Assembly (NCBI GenBank): GCA_002419385.1
Contig: DIFZ01000070.1
Span: 2,306-16,220, forward strand
From: Geobacter sp. UBA5735
GTDB lineage: Bacteria > Desulfobacterota > Desulfuromonadia > Geobacterales > Geobacteraceae
Length of the DNA stretch: 13,915 nt
Reading direction: 5' to 3'
Shown: positions 13,912 to 13,915 of the stretch, piece after piece
Numbering within the stretch: position 1 is the first letter of the stretch
How the letters are laid out: each line of letters starts with the position of its first letter
Notes under the pieces: model-generated
Told to the model about the DNA's origin: nothing
The model's database searches: none
The model's input: the letters and a program-made list of their open reading frames with translations, nothing else
Translations under genes and position numbers: made by a program

Positions 13912-13915
13912 TTGA

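Overview
The window looks like chromosomal DNA from a Geobacter-like bacterium (Desulfuromonadia/Geobacterales). That is an inference from the moderately high GC content, the abundance of PAS/GAF soluble histidine kinases, iron-sulfur proteins (a 2[4Fe-4S] ferredoxin and a DUF362 ferredoxin-domain protein), a DUF1573 exported protein and the family mix as a whole. No integrase, transposase, phage gene or CRISPR array was found. Codon usage looks even across the window, so it reads as ordinary core/accessory chromosome rather than an island.

Layout. 1-125: leader with a 33-nt direct repeat. 126-2822 (+): radical SAM protein of unknown function, then ACT-domain homoserine dehydrogenase, probably co-transcribed. 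2823-3049: intergenic region with two inverted repeats. 3050-5219 (+): a soluble two-PAS histidine kinase followed one base later by a single-domain response regulator. 5451-7610 (+): a second soluble kinase (coiled coil, GAF, PAS, PAS, HisKA, HATPase) with no receiver of its own. 7679-7755 (-): tRNA-Arg(CCG) with its own promoter. 7851-8540 (-): exported DUF1573 protein. 8541-8733: back-to-back divergent promoters. 8734-9255 (+): hypoxanthine phosphoribosyltransferase. 9329-10735 (+): MJ0042 zinc-ribbon/DUF3426 single-span membrane protein with an internal repeat. 10766-10801: terminator. 10832-10999 (-): small ferredoxin with a TTG start. 11139-12266 (+): DUF362 protein with two C-terminal [4Fe-4S] motifs. 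12283-12510 (+): an autonomous short transcription unit (good sigma-70 promoter, strong ribosome site, 20-codon ORF, hairpins, strong terminator). 12510-13772 (-): phospholipase-D-superfamily cardiolipin-synthase-like protein.

How they work together. The clearest functional groupings are the kinase/receiver pair (3050-5219), possibly sharing its receiver with the second kinase, and the divergent ferredoxin/DUF362 pair, both electron-transfer type iron-sulfur proteins. Homoserine dehydrogenase, hpt and the tRNA are housekeeping. The least explained element is the small transcript at 12283-12510, which could encode a 20-residue Cys-x3-Cys peptide, be a structured small RNA, or both. All gaps between genes are shorter than 300 bases.
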